7,484 nucleotides of DNA, from positions 1 to 7,484 of the forward strand of contig JAGRAG010000156.1 in NCBI GenBank assembly GCA_020435025.1, written 5' to 3'. This document shows positions 1 through 7,052 of this stretch, piece after piece. Origin of the DNA: Bdellovibrionales bacterium. GTDB taxonomy: Bacteria > Bdellovibrionota > Bdellovibrionia > Bdellovibrionales > UBA1609. Position numbers and translations under genes: made by a program. Below the pieces are notes generated by a model. The model was not told the DNA's origin. It did no database searches and was given only the letters and a program-made list of their open reading frames with translations. How positions within the stretch are numbered: position 1 is the stretch's first letter; every line of letters begins with the position of its first letter.

Positions 1-154
1 ATCATCTGGGTTGGAACGGGTGGTAATGCTTAGCGTTGCAGTTGTCGGAACAGGGGACTGAGGTAGACTTTTTTGCAGGGACTGACTACAAGATAATTGC
101 GCAAAATTACCGAGATTCTGTGGCTCCCATCAGATTTTATGGAGGACCCTAAGC
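1..154. other. Upstream region without a recognisable gene
   Basis: All three + frames close early, with stops at 24-26, 31-33 and 59-61. The frame open over 2-61 could be the last codons of an upstream gene, but about 19 residues are too few to identify it. The - strand shows no convincing reading frame either. A GATAAT at 92-97 resembles a -10 box but has no well-spaced -35 partner, so I do not call a promoter. The operon promoter may lie here or further upstream. Confidence 0.5.
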
Positions 155-157
155 TTG
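140..157 (+). promoter_or_regulatory. Ribosome binding site and TTG start of lipA
   Basis: TGGAGGA at 140-146 lies 8 bases before a TTG codon at 155. No ATG in the lipA frame precedes the conserved N-terminal region (KPDWIKVKAP at residues 9-18). The ATG at 139 is in a different frame that soon closes. The strong Shine-Dalgarno therefore decides for a TTG start, which may lower translation of lipA slightly. Confidence 0.8.
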
Positions 158-1087
158 TCAGAAGTGAGATTTACAAAAAAGCCCGATTGGATAAAAGTAA
201 AAGCTCCCATCGGAGAAAATTATTTGCACATTAAAGAAACGGTTCGAGAGCAAAAACTAGCGACGGTTTGCCAAGAAGCTCGCTGCCCTAATTTGGGAGA
301 GTGTTGGGCTGGAGGTACGGCAACAGTAATGTTAATGGGCGAAGTATGTACTCGAGGCTGTCGCTTTTGCTCCGTAAAAACGGGAAATCCCCAGGGAGTC
401 TTAGACGAACTGGAACCGTTTAAGGTTGCGGATTCGCTGTCAAGTGTGAGCGACTTAGATTATATTGTTTTGACATCGGTCGACCGCGACGATTTACCCG
501 ATGGGGGAGCTCGACATTTTGCGACCACGATCTCGATGATTAAAGAAAAACGCCCCGACATGCTGGTAGAAGTTTTAACACCGGACTTTTTTGGACGTGA
601 AGATCTTTTACAAATTGTGATCGACTCTCAGCCAGACGTTTTTGGTCACAACATGGAAACCGTTCGACGATTGACTTCTCGAGTTCGAGACAAAAGAGCG
701 GGATATGACCTTTCCCTAAAGGTTTTGGAGTTTGTGAAAAAACAAGCTCCGGAAAGGTACACCAAGACCTCTTTGATGTTGGGTTTTGGAGAAACCGATG
801 AAGAGATTCGTGAAACATTAAGGGACTTAAGAAGTGTAGGGTGTGACGTTGTCACTTTTGGACAGTATCTGCAGCCGACAAAACTTAAGTTAAAGGTAGA
901 AGAGTTTATCACTCCAGAAAAATTCAATGAGTGGCGTGAAGAGGCGGAAGCCATGGGGTTTTTATACGTCGCAAGTGGTCCTCTGGTGAGAAGTTCTTAT
1001 CGTGCCGGAGAGTTTTTCATGAAAGGCATGATCCGTCACGGACACAAAAGAGCAAAAGAAATATTGGAAACCAGAAACATTAAATGA
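155..1087 (+). CDS. lipA: Lipoyl synthase LipA
   Basis: Radical SAM enzyme that inserts two sulfur atoms at C6 and C8 of octanoyl groups bound to lipoyl domains, the last step of lipoate synthesis in the cytoplasm. Both iron-sulfur cluster motifs are visible. The auxiliary cluster CX4CX5C is C39, C44 and C50 (VCQEARCPNLGEC). The radical SAM CX3CX2C is C65, C69 and C72 (VCTRGCRFC). The C-terminal RSSY motif (residues 279-282), whose serine ligates the auxiliary cluster in studied homologues, is present. So are the family stretches TSVDRDDLPDGGA (107-119) and VFGHNMETV (162-170). At 310 residues the length is normal and the gene looks intact. It starts with TTG and is followed 16 bases later by the E2 gene, whose lipoyl domain is a likely substrate. 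Identification is by direct motif reading and is very secure. Confidence 0.97.
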   Translation: MSEVRFTKKPDWIKVKAPIGENYLHIKETVREQKLATVCQEARCPNLGECWAGGTATVMLMGEVCTRGCRFCSVKTGNPQGVLDELEPFKVADSLSSVSDLDYIVLTSVDRDDLPDGGARHFATTISMIKEKRPDMLVEVLTPDFFGREDLLQIVIDSQPDVFGHNMETVRRLTSRVRDKRAGYDLSLKVLEFVKKQAPERYTKTSLMLGFGETDEEIRETLRDLRSVGCDVVTFGQYLQPTKLKLKVEEFITPEKFNEWREEAEAMGFLYVASGPLVRSSYRAGEFFMKGMIRHGHKRAKEILETRNIK

Positions 1088-1103
1088 ACAACACGGGGAA
1101 AGA

Positions 1104-2408
1104 ATGGCTACACAAGAAGTAAATTTACCAGATATTGGCGAAGGTGTTACAGAAGGCGAACTCATTAAGTGGTTAGTGGGAGTGGGTGACACCGTTGAAG
1201 AAGATCAACCGGTAGCAGAAGTTATGACCGATAAGGCGACGGTTGAAGTACCAACGCCCGTTGCAGGTACAGTTGCTGAATTTAAGGTTTCCGAGGGAGA
1301 CATTGTTCCTATTGATACGTGTATGTTGGTTGTCAACGTTGGTGAGAAAACTGTTGTCGCAAAGACAAAGCAGCCAGTTAAAGAATCTTCCGAGTCACAA
1401 TCGGCGCCGGCTTCCACTCCCGTTTCGTCATCTGCTGCTGAATCCACTCCGCAAAAATCGACTAATGGGGCGGCGGCGGTAGAGCCACCTGTGGCAGAAA
1501 GTCACGTTCTCGCAACGCCGGGAACTCGTCGATTGGCTCGTGAAGCCAATGTTGATATCAATCAAATTGAGGGCTCGGGGCTTGCGGGACGAGTGACTCG
1601 TGAAGACGTGTTGGCTCATCAATCTGAGGGTGAGGGGCAAAGGGCCTCTGCTGTGGCTCCGACTCCATCGAAAATTGAGGTGCGCCCTTATGTTGGAGGT
1701 CAGGGCGTGGAAGAGCGAGTTCCTCTAAGAGGGATTCGCCGTAAGATTGCAGAAACTATGCAGTACACAAAGCAAGTCGTTCCTCATTTTACCATTATGG
1801 ATGAGGCCAATGTGACAGAACTGGTAAAGGTGCGCAATCAAGCAAAGGATGCGGGAGCGGCTATGGGCATCAAGGTCACTTACTTGCCGTTTGTAATGAA
1901 GGCTCTTATTGCGACGATGAGAGAGTTTCCTAAGTTTAATGCTTCGATTGATGATGCTGCTGAAGAGATTGTCTACAAAAAATATTTTAATATTGGTTTT
2001 GCTGCGGACACCCCCAGTGGTCTGTTAGTGCCAGTGATTAAAGATGCGGATCAAAAATCTATATTAGAGCTCAGCCAAGAAATTGTGGATCTCAGTTTGC
2101 GGGCCAGAGATGGCAAATTAAAACTCGATGAGATGAAAGGGGCGACCATCACGATCACAAATATCGGAAGTGTTGGTGGTACTTACGCTACACCTATAAT
2201 TAATCATCCAGAAGTGGCCATTATGGGAATGTACAAAATGACGGACAAACCTGTCTTTAGAGATGGAAAATTTCGTGCAGCTAAGGTCATGAACTATACC
2301 ATGACTTGTGATCACCGATTGATTGATGGTGCGGAAGCGGCGCGCTTTTTAGCTAGCTTTATTCAGCGAATTGAAAACCCAAGCCGACTCTTTCTGGAAA
2401 TGCGCTAA
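1104..2408 (+). CDS. 2-oxoacid dehydrogenase E2, dihydrolipoyl acyltransferase
   Basis: Core subunit of a 2-oxoacid dehydrogenase complex. It takes the acyl group made by E1 on its swinging lipoyl arm and passes it to coenzyme A. Residues 4-78 form a single lipoyl domain with the modification site K44 in MTDKATVEV. A Ser/Ala/Pro-rich flexible linker spans about 88-135. A peripheral subunit binding domain follows at about 136-172 (ATPGTRRLAREANVDINQI, then GSGLAGRVTREDV), then a second linker. The catalytic acyltransferase domain covers about 205-434 and ends with the active-site motif DHRLIDG (H404, D408). The length of 434 residues is normal for a one-lipoyl E2. A weak Shine-Dalgarno (GGGGA, 1095-1099) precedes the ATG. 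The lipoyl domain resembles branched-chain (BkdB-like) E2s, but pyruvate-type E2s share much of it. Without E1 the substrate cannot be decided, so I give no symbol. Confidence 0.95.
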   Translation: MATQEVNLPDIGEGVTEGELIKWLVGVGDTVEEDQPVAEVMTDKATVEVPTPVAGTVAEFKVSEGDIVPIDTCMLVVNVGEKTVVAKTKQPVKESSESQSAPASTPVSSSAAESTPQKSTNGAAAVEPPVAESHVLATPGTRRLAREANVDINQIEGSGLAGRVTREDVLAHQSEGEGQRASAVAPTPSKIEVRPYVGGQGVEERVPLRGIRRKIAETMQYTKQVVPHFTIMDEANVTELVKVRNQAKDAGAAMGIKVTYLPFVMKALIATMREFPKFNASIDDAAEEIVYKKYFNIGFAADTPSGLLVPVIKDADQKSILELSQEIVDLSLRARDGKLKLDEMKGATITITNIGSVGGTYATPIINHPEVAIMGMYKMTDKPVFRDGKFRAAKVMNYTMTCDHRLIDGAEAARFLASFIQRIENPSRLFLEMR

Positions 2409-2432
2409 CGGAACGACTAAAGAGGTAATAAG

Positions 2433-3893
2433 ATGAAACGAGATTTTGATGTCATTGTGATTGGAGCTGGTCCTGGGGGCTACGTTGCCGCTATTCGATC
2501 CGCACAGATGGGTTTAAATACAGCGATTGTAGAAAAAGAGTACCTGGGTGGAGTCTGCTTGAATGTGGGCTGCATACCTTCAAAAGCGATGATTAATGCG
2601 TCTAAATTCTTTCATAAAGCCAACCACGACGCAGCGGTTATGGGTTTTGAACTCTCCGGTGAGTTGAAGCTCAATATGGAAAAGCTCAACAGCTGGAAGC
2701 AAACAGTTTGCGATAAGATGTCCGGAGGGGTAAAGCAACTTTTAAAAGGAAACAGCGTTACTATTATTAATGGGGATGCCCAGTTTGTTTCGCCTAATGA
2801 AATTGAAGTGAGTTCTTCTGAAGGAAATAAAAAATATTCTGCAGACCATTACATTGTTGCAACAGGCTCACGTCCTATTGAGATTCCTGGTTTCTCGTTT
2901 GATGAAAAAAAGATTCTTTCTTCGACGGGAGCTTTAGACCTTAATGAACTTCCCAAAAGATTGATTGTCATTGGTGGTGGAGTGATTGGGCTAGAGATCG
3001 GAACGTATCTTAAAAAATTAGGTACTGAGGTCGTCGTTCTTGAGGGATCAAATTCTCTATTTGGCGGCCACGTAGATAAAGACTGCACTCAAGTGATCGC
3101 TCGAAAACTGAAAAAAATGGGAGTGTCGGTACACCTCAATGCACGAGCGAAATCCTGCGTTGATGAAAGGGGTGGAGTTGTCGTTACGGCAGATATAGAC
3201 GGTAAAGAAAAGCAATTTGAAGGCGACAAAGTTCTTCTTGTTGTTGGAAGAAAACCAAATAGCGATAGTTGCGGATTGGAAAAAGCCGGAGTCCAAATTG
3301 GCGATAGAGGATTGATCCCTGTGGACCCACAAATGCGAACTAATGTTTCACACATCTACGCCATTGGCGATTTAGTGGGTACGACGATGTTGGCTCACAA
3401 GGCCAGTCACGAAGGGGTGATTGCTGCCGAGGTGATTGCCGGTCACAATCGCGTGTTTGATGCAAAGACGATTCCTGCGGTGATTTTTACAGACCCTGAA
3501 CTGGCTTCGGCGGGATGGACGGAAGAAGAGTGTAAGACCCATGGGCACAAAGACCTAAAAATTGGAAAGTTCCCATATGCAGCTAATGGTAAGGCGGTCT
3601 CTTTGATGGAAACAGATGGTTTTGTGAAAATCATAGCTGATGCTAATACTCATGTGATCTTGGGCGTGCATATTGTTGGCCCGGAGGCGAGCAACTTGAT
3701 CAGTGAAGCTGTATTAGCTTTGGAGATGGGGGCGGTCTTAGAGGACCTTGCATTGAGTATCCATCCCCATCCGACACTTGGAGAAACGATGATGGAGTGC
3801 GCTGAGGCGGCTATTGGCCATGCCATTCATATTATTCAAAAACCCATAGCCAATGGCAATGGGGCGTCTCGATCGGGACATCTATCGACATGA
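2433..3893 (+). CDS. lpdA: Dihydrolipoamide dehydrogenase (E3)
   Basis: FAD-dependent disulfide oxidoreductase that reoxidises the dihydrolipoyl arm of E2 and passes electrons to NAD+. The N-terminal FAD-binding fold shows GAGPGG at 11-16. The redox-active disulfide is C42/C47 in GGVCLNVGCIPSK. The NAD-binding fold has GGGVIGLEIG at 181-190. The second FAD motif, YAIGDL, is at 309-314. The C-terminal dimer interface carries the catalytic His-Glu pair, H446 and E451, in HPHPTLGE. The length of 486 residues is slightly above usual because of a short Gly/Ser-rich tail (about residues 474-486). A good Shine-Dalgarno (AGAGGT, 2421-2426) sits 6 bases before the ATG. The stop overlaps the start of lipB in ATGA, so the two are probably translationally coupled. 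E3 may also serve other lipoyl complexes of the cell. Confidence 0.96.
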   Translation: MKRDFDVIVIGAGPGGYVAAIRSAQMGLNTAIVEKEYLGGVCLNVGCIPSKAMINASKFFHKANHDAAVMGFELSGELKLNMEKLNSWKQTVCDKMSGGVKQLLKGNSVTIINGDAQFVSPNEIEVSSSEGNKKYSADHYIVATGSRPIEIPGFSFDEKKILSSTGALDLNELPKRLIVIGGGVIGLEIGTYLKKLGTEVVVLEGSNSLFGGHVDKDCTQVIARKLKKMGVSVHLNARAKSCVDERGGVVVTADIDGKEKQFEGDKVLLVVGRKPNSDSCGLEKAGVQIGDRGLIPVDPQMRTNVSHIYAIGDLVGTTMLAHKASHEGVIAAEVIAGHNRVFDAKTIPAVIFTDPELASAGWTEEECKTHGHKDLKIGKFPYAANGKAVSLMETDGFVKIIADANTHVILGVHIVGPEASNLISEAVLALEMGAVLEDLALSIHPHPTLGETMMECAEAAIGHAIHIIQKPIANGNGASRSGHLST

Positions 3894-4540
3894 TAAAGAT
3901 TCGATGGGGAGAAGTGGGTTACTTAGAGGGCTGTGACCTCCAACTAGTAGAGCTTCAATCTGTCGCCGAAGGAGAAGAAGATCGGGTGGTGTTTTGCACT
4001 CACCCGCCTGTTGTTACTAAAGGACGAGGAACTAAGGATTTTGATATTGTAGGCTGGCAAGGTGATATTGTCGAGACCTCTCGGGGAGGACGAGCTACGT
4101 ACCATGGACCCAGTCAGATTGTTATATATCCGATCGTTCACCTTAATCGAGAGACGCGTTCACATAAAAGAGATCTGCATCGCTACTTGCGTGGCTTAGA
4201 AGAAGGGTTGGTTGATGTTTTGCGGTCCTATGATGTGGACGCGACAACTTATTCAGATAAGAAAAAAGATGCCTTCGGGGAAGAGCTTCTTATGACAGGA
4301 GTGTGGGTCGGTGATCGAAAGATCGCCTCTTTAGGAGTGGCAGTTAAACAATGGGTCACTTATCACGGAGCGGCCTTGAATTTCACTTATGATCCAGCAG
4401 CGTTTCAGGGTATGAATCCTTGTGGCTTTCCAACGAAGACGATGATCTCATTAGAGGAAATCATTGGTAAAGAGTGTCTACCAACTAGAGAAGTTTTCGA
4501 AGATCAATTGTTCCTGGCTCTGTCTAAGACACTCGTATGA
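3890..4540 (+). CDS. lipB: Octanoyl-[ACP]:protein N-octanoyltransferase LipB
   Basis: Transfers octanoyl groups from acyl carrier protein to the lipoyl-domain lysine of E2 and related proteins, giving LipA its substrate. The family signature RGGRATYHGPSQ is at residues 65-76. The catalytic lysine is K144 in GDRKIASLGVAV, followed by the conserved YHGAALN (158-164). The acyl-thioester cysteine is C178 in GMNPCGFP. The length of 216 residues is normal. The ATG overlaps the lpdA stop by 4 bases and has no clear Shine-Dalgarno of its own, suggesting translation by coupling to lpdA. It is the last gene of the operon. Lysine, cysteine and signature motif are all in their expected order, so the call is very secure. 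Confidence 0.96.
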   Translation: MIKIRWGEVGYLEGCDLQLVELQSVAEGEEDRVVFCTHPPVVTKGRGTKDFDIVGWQGDIVETSRGGRATYHGPSQIVIYPIVHLNRETRSHKRDLHRYLRGLEEGLVDVLRSYDVDATTYSDKKKDAFGEELLMTGVWVGDRKIASLGVAVKQWVTYHGAALNFTYDPAAFQGMNPCGFPTKTMISLEEIIGKECLPTREVFEDQLFLALSKTLV

Positions 4541-4625
4541 TTGAGAAGATAGAAAATTTCAGAAAGAGATTGAGGTCAGGGACTCTAAATACATAGATTG
4601 TGAGTCCAATTTACCAGATTTGAAA
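4541..4625. other. Convergent intergenic spacer with a weak inverted repeat
   Basis: lipB (+) and the lipoprotein gene (-) end facing each other across 85 bases. GGACTC at 4580-4585 pairs with GAGTCC at 4602-4607 around a 16-base loop. A short stem, a large loop and no T-run on either side make it a poor intrinsic terminator. I see no better one in the spacer. Factor-dependent termination is possible. Confidence 0.3.
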
Positions 4626-5492
4626 TCAATCCAGTTGTAAATGCATTACATTCGCTTCAATGTGTATTCCTTGAATATCAACCGAAATTTGCCCTTCTTG
4701 AAAAATTTGACTGCTGGCTTTTTCTCCGCCCGAACTTAAATTCATCTGTAATGATGGCAACGCACGAGAGGTGTAGATAGATTTAGTTTCTTTAACGGTT
4801 TTATCCAGCAGCACGGCTTCTATTCTACCATTTTCAATAATCTTAAAACCATTAGGATTCGTTGTATAAACTATGTATCTTATTTCTAACCATAGTTCGC
4901 TTGGGGTATCTATCGGAGTACGAAAAATCAAATTTATTGAATGAAGAGTATCCCCTTTGCTATTAGCTACTTGATTACTAAATTGGTTAATAGATGACAT
5001 ATCTACTATAAGATTATGTTGACCCAAATGTGGTGGATCATCATACTTTTCAAAAAATTGATCATTAAAGAAAATGACTCCCGCAGCTAAGGCCGAGTAA
5101 TCTAAATCTTGAGCATCCACTTCTACGCCATTTTCTGCGTTACAACTGTCATAGAAGACAATTGCTCCGTTCGAGCGCACATCTAAGAAGCTATCAATGA
5201 AAGAAGTTTTAGTATCAGCCGGATTTAATAAAAGACAGTCATCACTGTCGGATAGATTGTAGTACTGACCAGCTGGAATCATACCTCCATAGCCTGCCCC
5301 ATTACCGTTTCCACTCATCTTTGCCGGATCATTCTCAATCGGAGATCGAGTTGGCGTCCAAGTAGAAAGTCCATCGACATTCAAACAGCCCTGCCAAGTG
5401 ACGGTGACGGCTAAGCCTAGCATCAGAACAAAACTCACTTTAAATCGTTTGTTTGTCGTCATATCTCCCCACTTGTTACTTATCTGAACCAT
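4626..5492 (-). CDS. Predicted exported lipoprotein, function unknown
   Basis: A 288-residue protein (counting from the first ATG) that I cannot assign to a characterised family. Residues 11-35 look like a lipoprotein signal peptide: basic MTTNKRFK, a hydrophobic stretch VSFVLMLGLAVTVT, then WQGC with C36 as the lipidated cysteine. The -3 position is Trp rather than the usual Leu, so the lipobox is atypical. A Gly/Asn-rich segment (MSGNGNGAGYGG, 59-70) follows, then a soluble region with two more cysteines, C86 and C117, that could form a periplasmic disulfide. No transmembrane segment or catalytic motif is visible. The start is uncertain. The ATG at 5492 has no close Shine-Dalgarno. The in-frame ATG at 5462 gives a more typical signal peptide, with GGGGAG only 2 bases away. 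It is divergent from the regulator-like gene across 80 bases. The SGNGNG style recalls Bdellovibrio lipoproteins (inference). Confidence 0.75.
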   Translation of the reverse strand: MVQISNKWGDMTTNKRFKVSFVLMLGLAVTVTWQGCLNVDGLSTWTPTRSPIENDPAKMSGNGNGAGYGGMIPAGQYYNLSDSDDCLLLNPADTKTSFIDSFLDVRSNGAIVFYDSCNAENGVEVDAQDLDYSALAAGVIFFNDQFFEKYDDPPHLGQHNLIVDMSSINQFSNQVANSKGDTLHSINLIFRTPIDTPSELWLEIRYIVYTTNPNGFKIIENGRIEAVLLDKTVKETKSIYTSRALPSLQMNLSSGGEKASSQIFQEGQISVDIQGIHIEANVMHLQLD

Positions 5493-5519
5493 AAAGAATG
5501 TATGGAACTGATACCTCTA

Positions 5520-5548
5520 ATTGTATTACATCGACATTCAGAAATAAA
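5520..5548 (-). promoter_or_regulatory. Possible promoter of the 4626-5492 lipoprotein gene
   Basis: On the - strand a TACAAT (plus positions 5520-5525) matches 5 of 6 bases of a -10 box. Seventeen bases upstream lies TTTATT (5543-5548), a poor -35 with 3 of 6 matches. Transcription would begin near 5513. The weak -35 touches the 23-base repeat at 5547-5569, an arrangement typical of activator-dependent promoters. Low confidence. Confidence 0.3.
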
Positions 5549-5559
5549 ACTGATATATT
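5531..5559 (+). promoter_or_regulatory. Strong predicted promoter of the regulator-like gene
   Basis: TCGACA at 5531-5536 (5 of 6 of the -35 consensus) is followed after exactly 17 bases by TATATT at 5554-5559 (5 of 6 of the -10 consensus). TGA directly before the -10 provides the extended TGn element. Transcription should start around 5565-5566, only about 7-8 bases before the ATG at 5573. The -10 lies within the 23-base repeated sequence at 5547-5569, so a protein bound there would block this promoter. Confidence 0.6.
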
Positions 5560-5569
5560 TGGTTAGGTA
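5547..5569 (+). repeat. Inverted repeat copy 1, possible operator
   Basis: Sixteen bases (AAACTGATATATTTGG, 5547-5562) recur exactly on the opposite strand at 7060-7075. Extending to 5569 gives 21 of 23 matches. This copy covers the -10 box and start site of the regulator-like gene and ends 3 bases before its ATG. On the - strand it sits immediately upstream of the possible lipoprotein promoter. Read that way it contains TAACCAAATA followed by TATCAGTTT, a 10-base tandem spacing like that bound by OmpR-type winged helices. Role as an operator is inferred. Confidence 0.7.
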
Positions 5570-5572
5570 TAT

Positions 5573-7048
5573 ATGGACTACTCACAGTTAATGTCTCAAC
5601 TTGAAACACTCAGCCGTGTTGGAGAAGGTATAAAAGTTCGCAAGGTTTTGAGTGAACTGAATATCTCTAGAATTCCAAGGCCTTATAAACTTGGATTTGC
5701 TAATATTGCTCGCCGAAACCACCAGGCTTTTTTAGCTCTTAGAATACTCAATACCACTGTGCTTGCTAGAAATCCTTTATCTGAACCCCCAACTACAGAA
5801 GAGATCGCCGAATACAGCGTCTCATTATTGAACATTGGAGCCACTCGTGAGGCTAAGAATTTATTACGAGATTTGAATGATCAAGAGTTTAACCAGGTAT
5901 TGCTTTATAGAAGCTTCGTGGCCTTCACCGAGTGGAACTATGCCGAAGCGGTCCCGTGGCTAAAAAAGTTTATAAGGCAAGAACGTGATGAGTATCAAAA
6001 AGTGATAGGTCAGGTGAACTTAGCCGCCGCCCTAAATTTTACTGGAGACTTTAATAGAAGCCAAAGACTTTTGAAAATCATTTTGAGTTCAACGGAAAAA
6101 CATGGCTATCACCTTTTGCGCGGAAATGCTTTGGAGTTATCGGCCCTTGCAGCTATTGGTCTTAAAGACTATGGCTTGGCAAAAGAGTACTTGAGTTTCG
6201 CCGCAAATCATTTGAAAAATGTTAGAAATTTGACTGATTTTTATGTAAAGAAATGGGGAGTTATACTCAGTTTGTATAAACGGGTATCGAATCAATCTCT
6301 CGAAGAGCTTAGTAGATTAAAGAGAGAGGCTCTTGTTCTGCGGAATTGGGAAAGTTGTCGTGAACTTGATTACTTCAAATCTCTTTTCACTAAGGACCAA
6401 ACTCTTTTTACTCATGTATTCTTCGGAACTCCTTATCCGGCCTATAGAAAAAAGATGCTTGAGGAAAAGTGGACAAATTGGTGCTTGCCCACCGAATATA
6501 TTTATAAGTCAGAAGTAGTAGTGGAAGAAGAAAGAGAAGTTTTCGATCTTGCGATTGGGCAATGTGACTCGAAAGAAATATTTTTAGAGCCAGGACAGCT
6601 CATGCACAACTGTCTTATTCTTCTTGTTAGTGATTTCTATCGTCCCAGAGCTTTGGGTTCACTGTTTTCAGAACTTTTTCCTGACGAAGTTTTCAATCCC
6701 AATTCTTCTCCAGATAGGATATATCAATTGATTCGTCGATTAAGAGTATGGATAAAGAAAAATCGATTGCCCATAAGTCTGTTGGAGTCTCAAGGATTCT
6801 ATTCAATAGAGCTTAAAGGCAACTTGGCCCTTCGTGTTCCTGAAGAGATTAAGTTGGCTAGTAAAGAGTCTGTGCTCATGGAAAAATTGGTGTCTCATTT
6901 TGGGAAAAAAGCATTTACTGCTGCAGATGCTAGCAGATTATTGAATCTTTCTAGAACCTCACTTCAGCGCTTTTTAACTTGGGCACAGTTACGTAAGTGC
7001 ATAGAAAAGCAAGGTTCTGGGCCAAAGCTCTATTACAAAATTCTTTAA
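5573..7048 (+). CDS. Regulator-like protein: TPR-like repeats plus two helix-turn-helix domains
   Basis: A 491-residue predicted cytoplasmic protein; no signal peptide or membrane segment is seen. Residues 1 to about 280 are helical and look like degenerate tetratricopeptide repeats (for example WNYAEAVPWLKKFI at 121-134 and KDYGLAKEYLSFAANHL at 198-214), usually a protein-binding or sensing scaffold. Residues about 325-415 resemble an OmpR/BTAD-type winged helix: LFSELFPDEVF, then DRIYQLIRRLRVWIKK (381-396) as a recognition-helix-like segment, then SQGFYSIEL (406-414) like the closing hairpin. Residues about 435-491 look like a second helix-turn-helix (FTAADASRLLNLSRTSLQRF, 448-467). I infer a transcription factor. 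The ligand and the named family are unknown. The start at 5573 lacks a good Shine-Dalgarno and lies just downstream of a strong promoter. The gene is exactly framed by the inverted repeats and is more AT-rich than the lipoate operon. Confidence 0.8.
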   Translation: MDYSQLMSQLETLSRVGEGIKVRKVLSELNISRIPRPYKLGFANIARRNHQAFLALRILNTTVLARNPLSEPPTTEEIAEYSVSLLNIGATREAKNLLRDLNDQEFNQVLLYRSFVAFTEWNYAEAVPWLKKFIRQERDEYQKVIGQVNLAAALNFTGDFNRSQRLLKIILSSTEKHGYHLLRGNALELSALAAIGLKDYGLAKEYLSFAANHLKNVRNLTDFYVKKWGVILSLYKRVSNQSLEELSRLKREALVLRNWESCRELDYFKSLFTKDQTLFTHVFFGTPYPAYRKKMLEEKWTNWCLPTEYIYKSEVVVEEEREVFDLAIGQCDSKEIFLEPGQLMHNCLILLVSDFYRPRALGSLFSELFPDEVFNPNSSPDRIYQLIRRLRVWIKKNRLPISLLESQGFYSIELKGNLALRVPEEIKLASKESVLMEKLVSHFGKKAFTAADASRLLNLSRTSLQRFLTWAQLRKCIEKQGSGPKLYYKIL

Positions 7049-7052
7049 ATCC

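Noticed and set aside
139..234. ATG at 139 in the frame overlapping the lipA start
   Set aside because: The frame is unrelated to LipA and stops at about 232-234. The Shine-Dalgarno at 140-146 serves the TTG at 155.
678..691. Inverted repeat TCTCGA-GT-TCGAGA
   Set aside because: It is inside the lipA coding sequence, encodes conserved-region residues (SRVRD), and is short enough to be chance.
646..954. Open frame on the - strand inside lipA, and similar antisense frames in the E2 and E3 genes
   Set aside because: These are shadows of clearly conserved genes, with Ser/Arg-rich translations typical of antisense reading and no supporting ribosome sites or domains.
4580..4607. GGACTC...GAGTCC hairpin as an intrinsic terminator
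   Set aside because: A 6-base stem with a 16-base loop and no T-run on either strand does not meet the pattern of an intrinsic terminator.
6717..6731. GGATATATCAATTG resembling the 23-base repeat core
   Set aside because: It lies within the regulator coding sequence and matches only the AT-rich centre, so chance similarity is likely.
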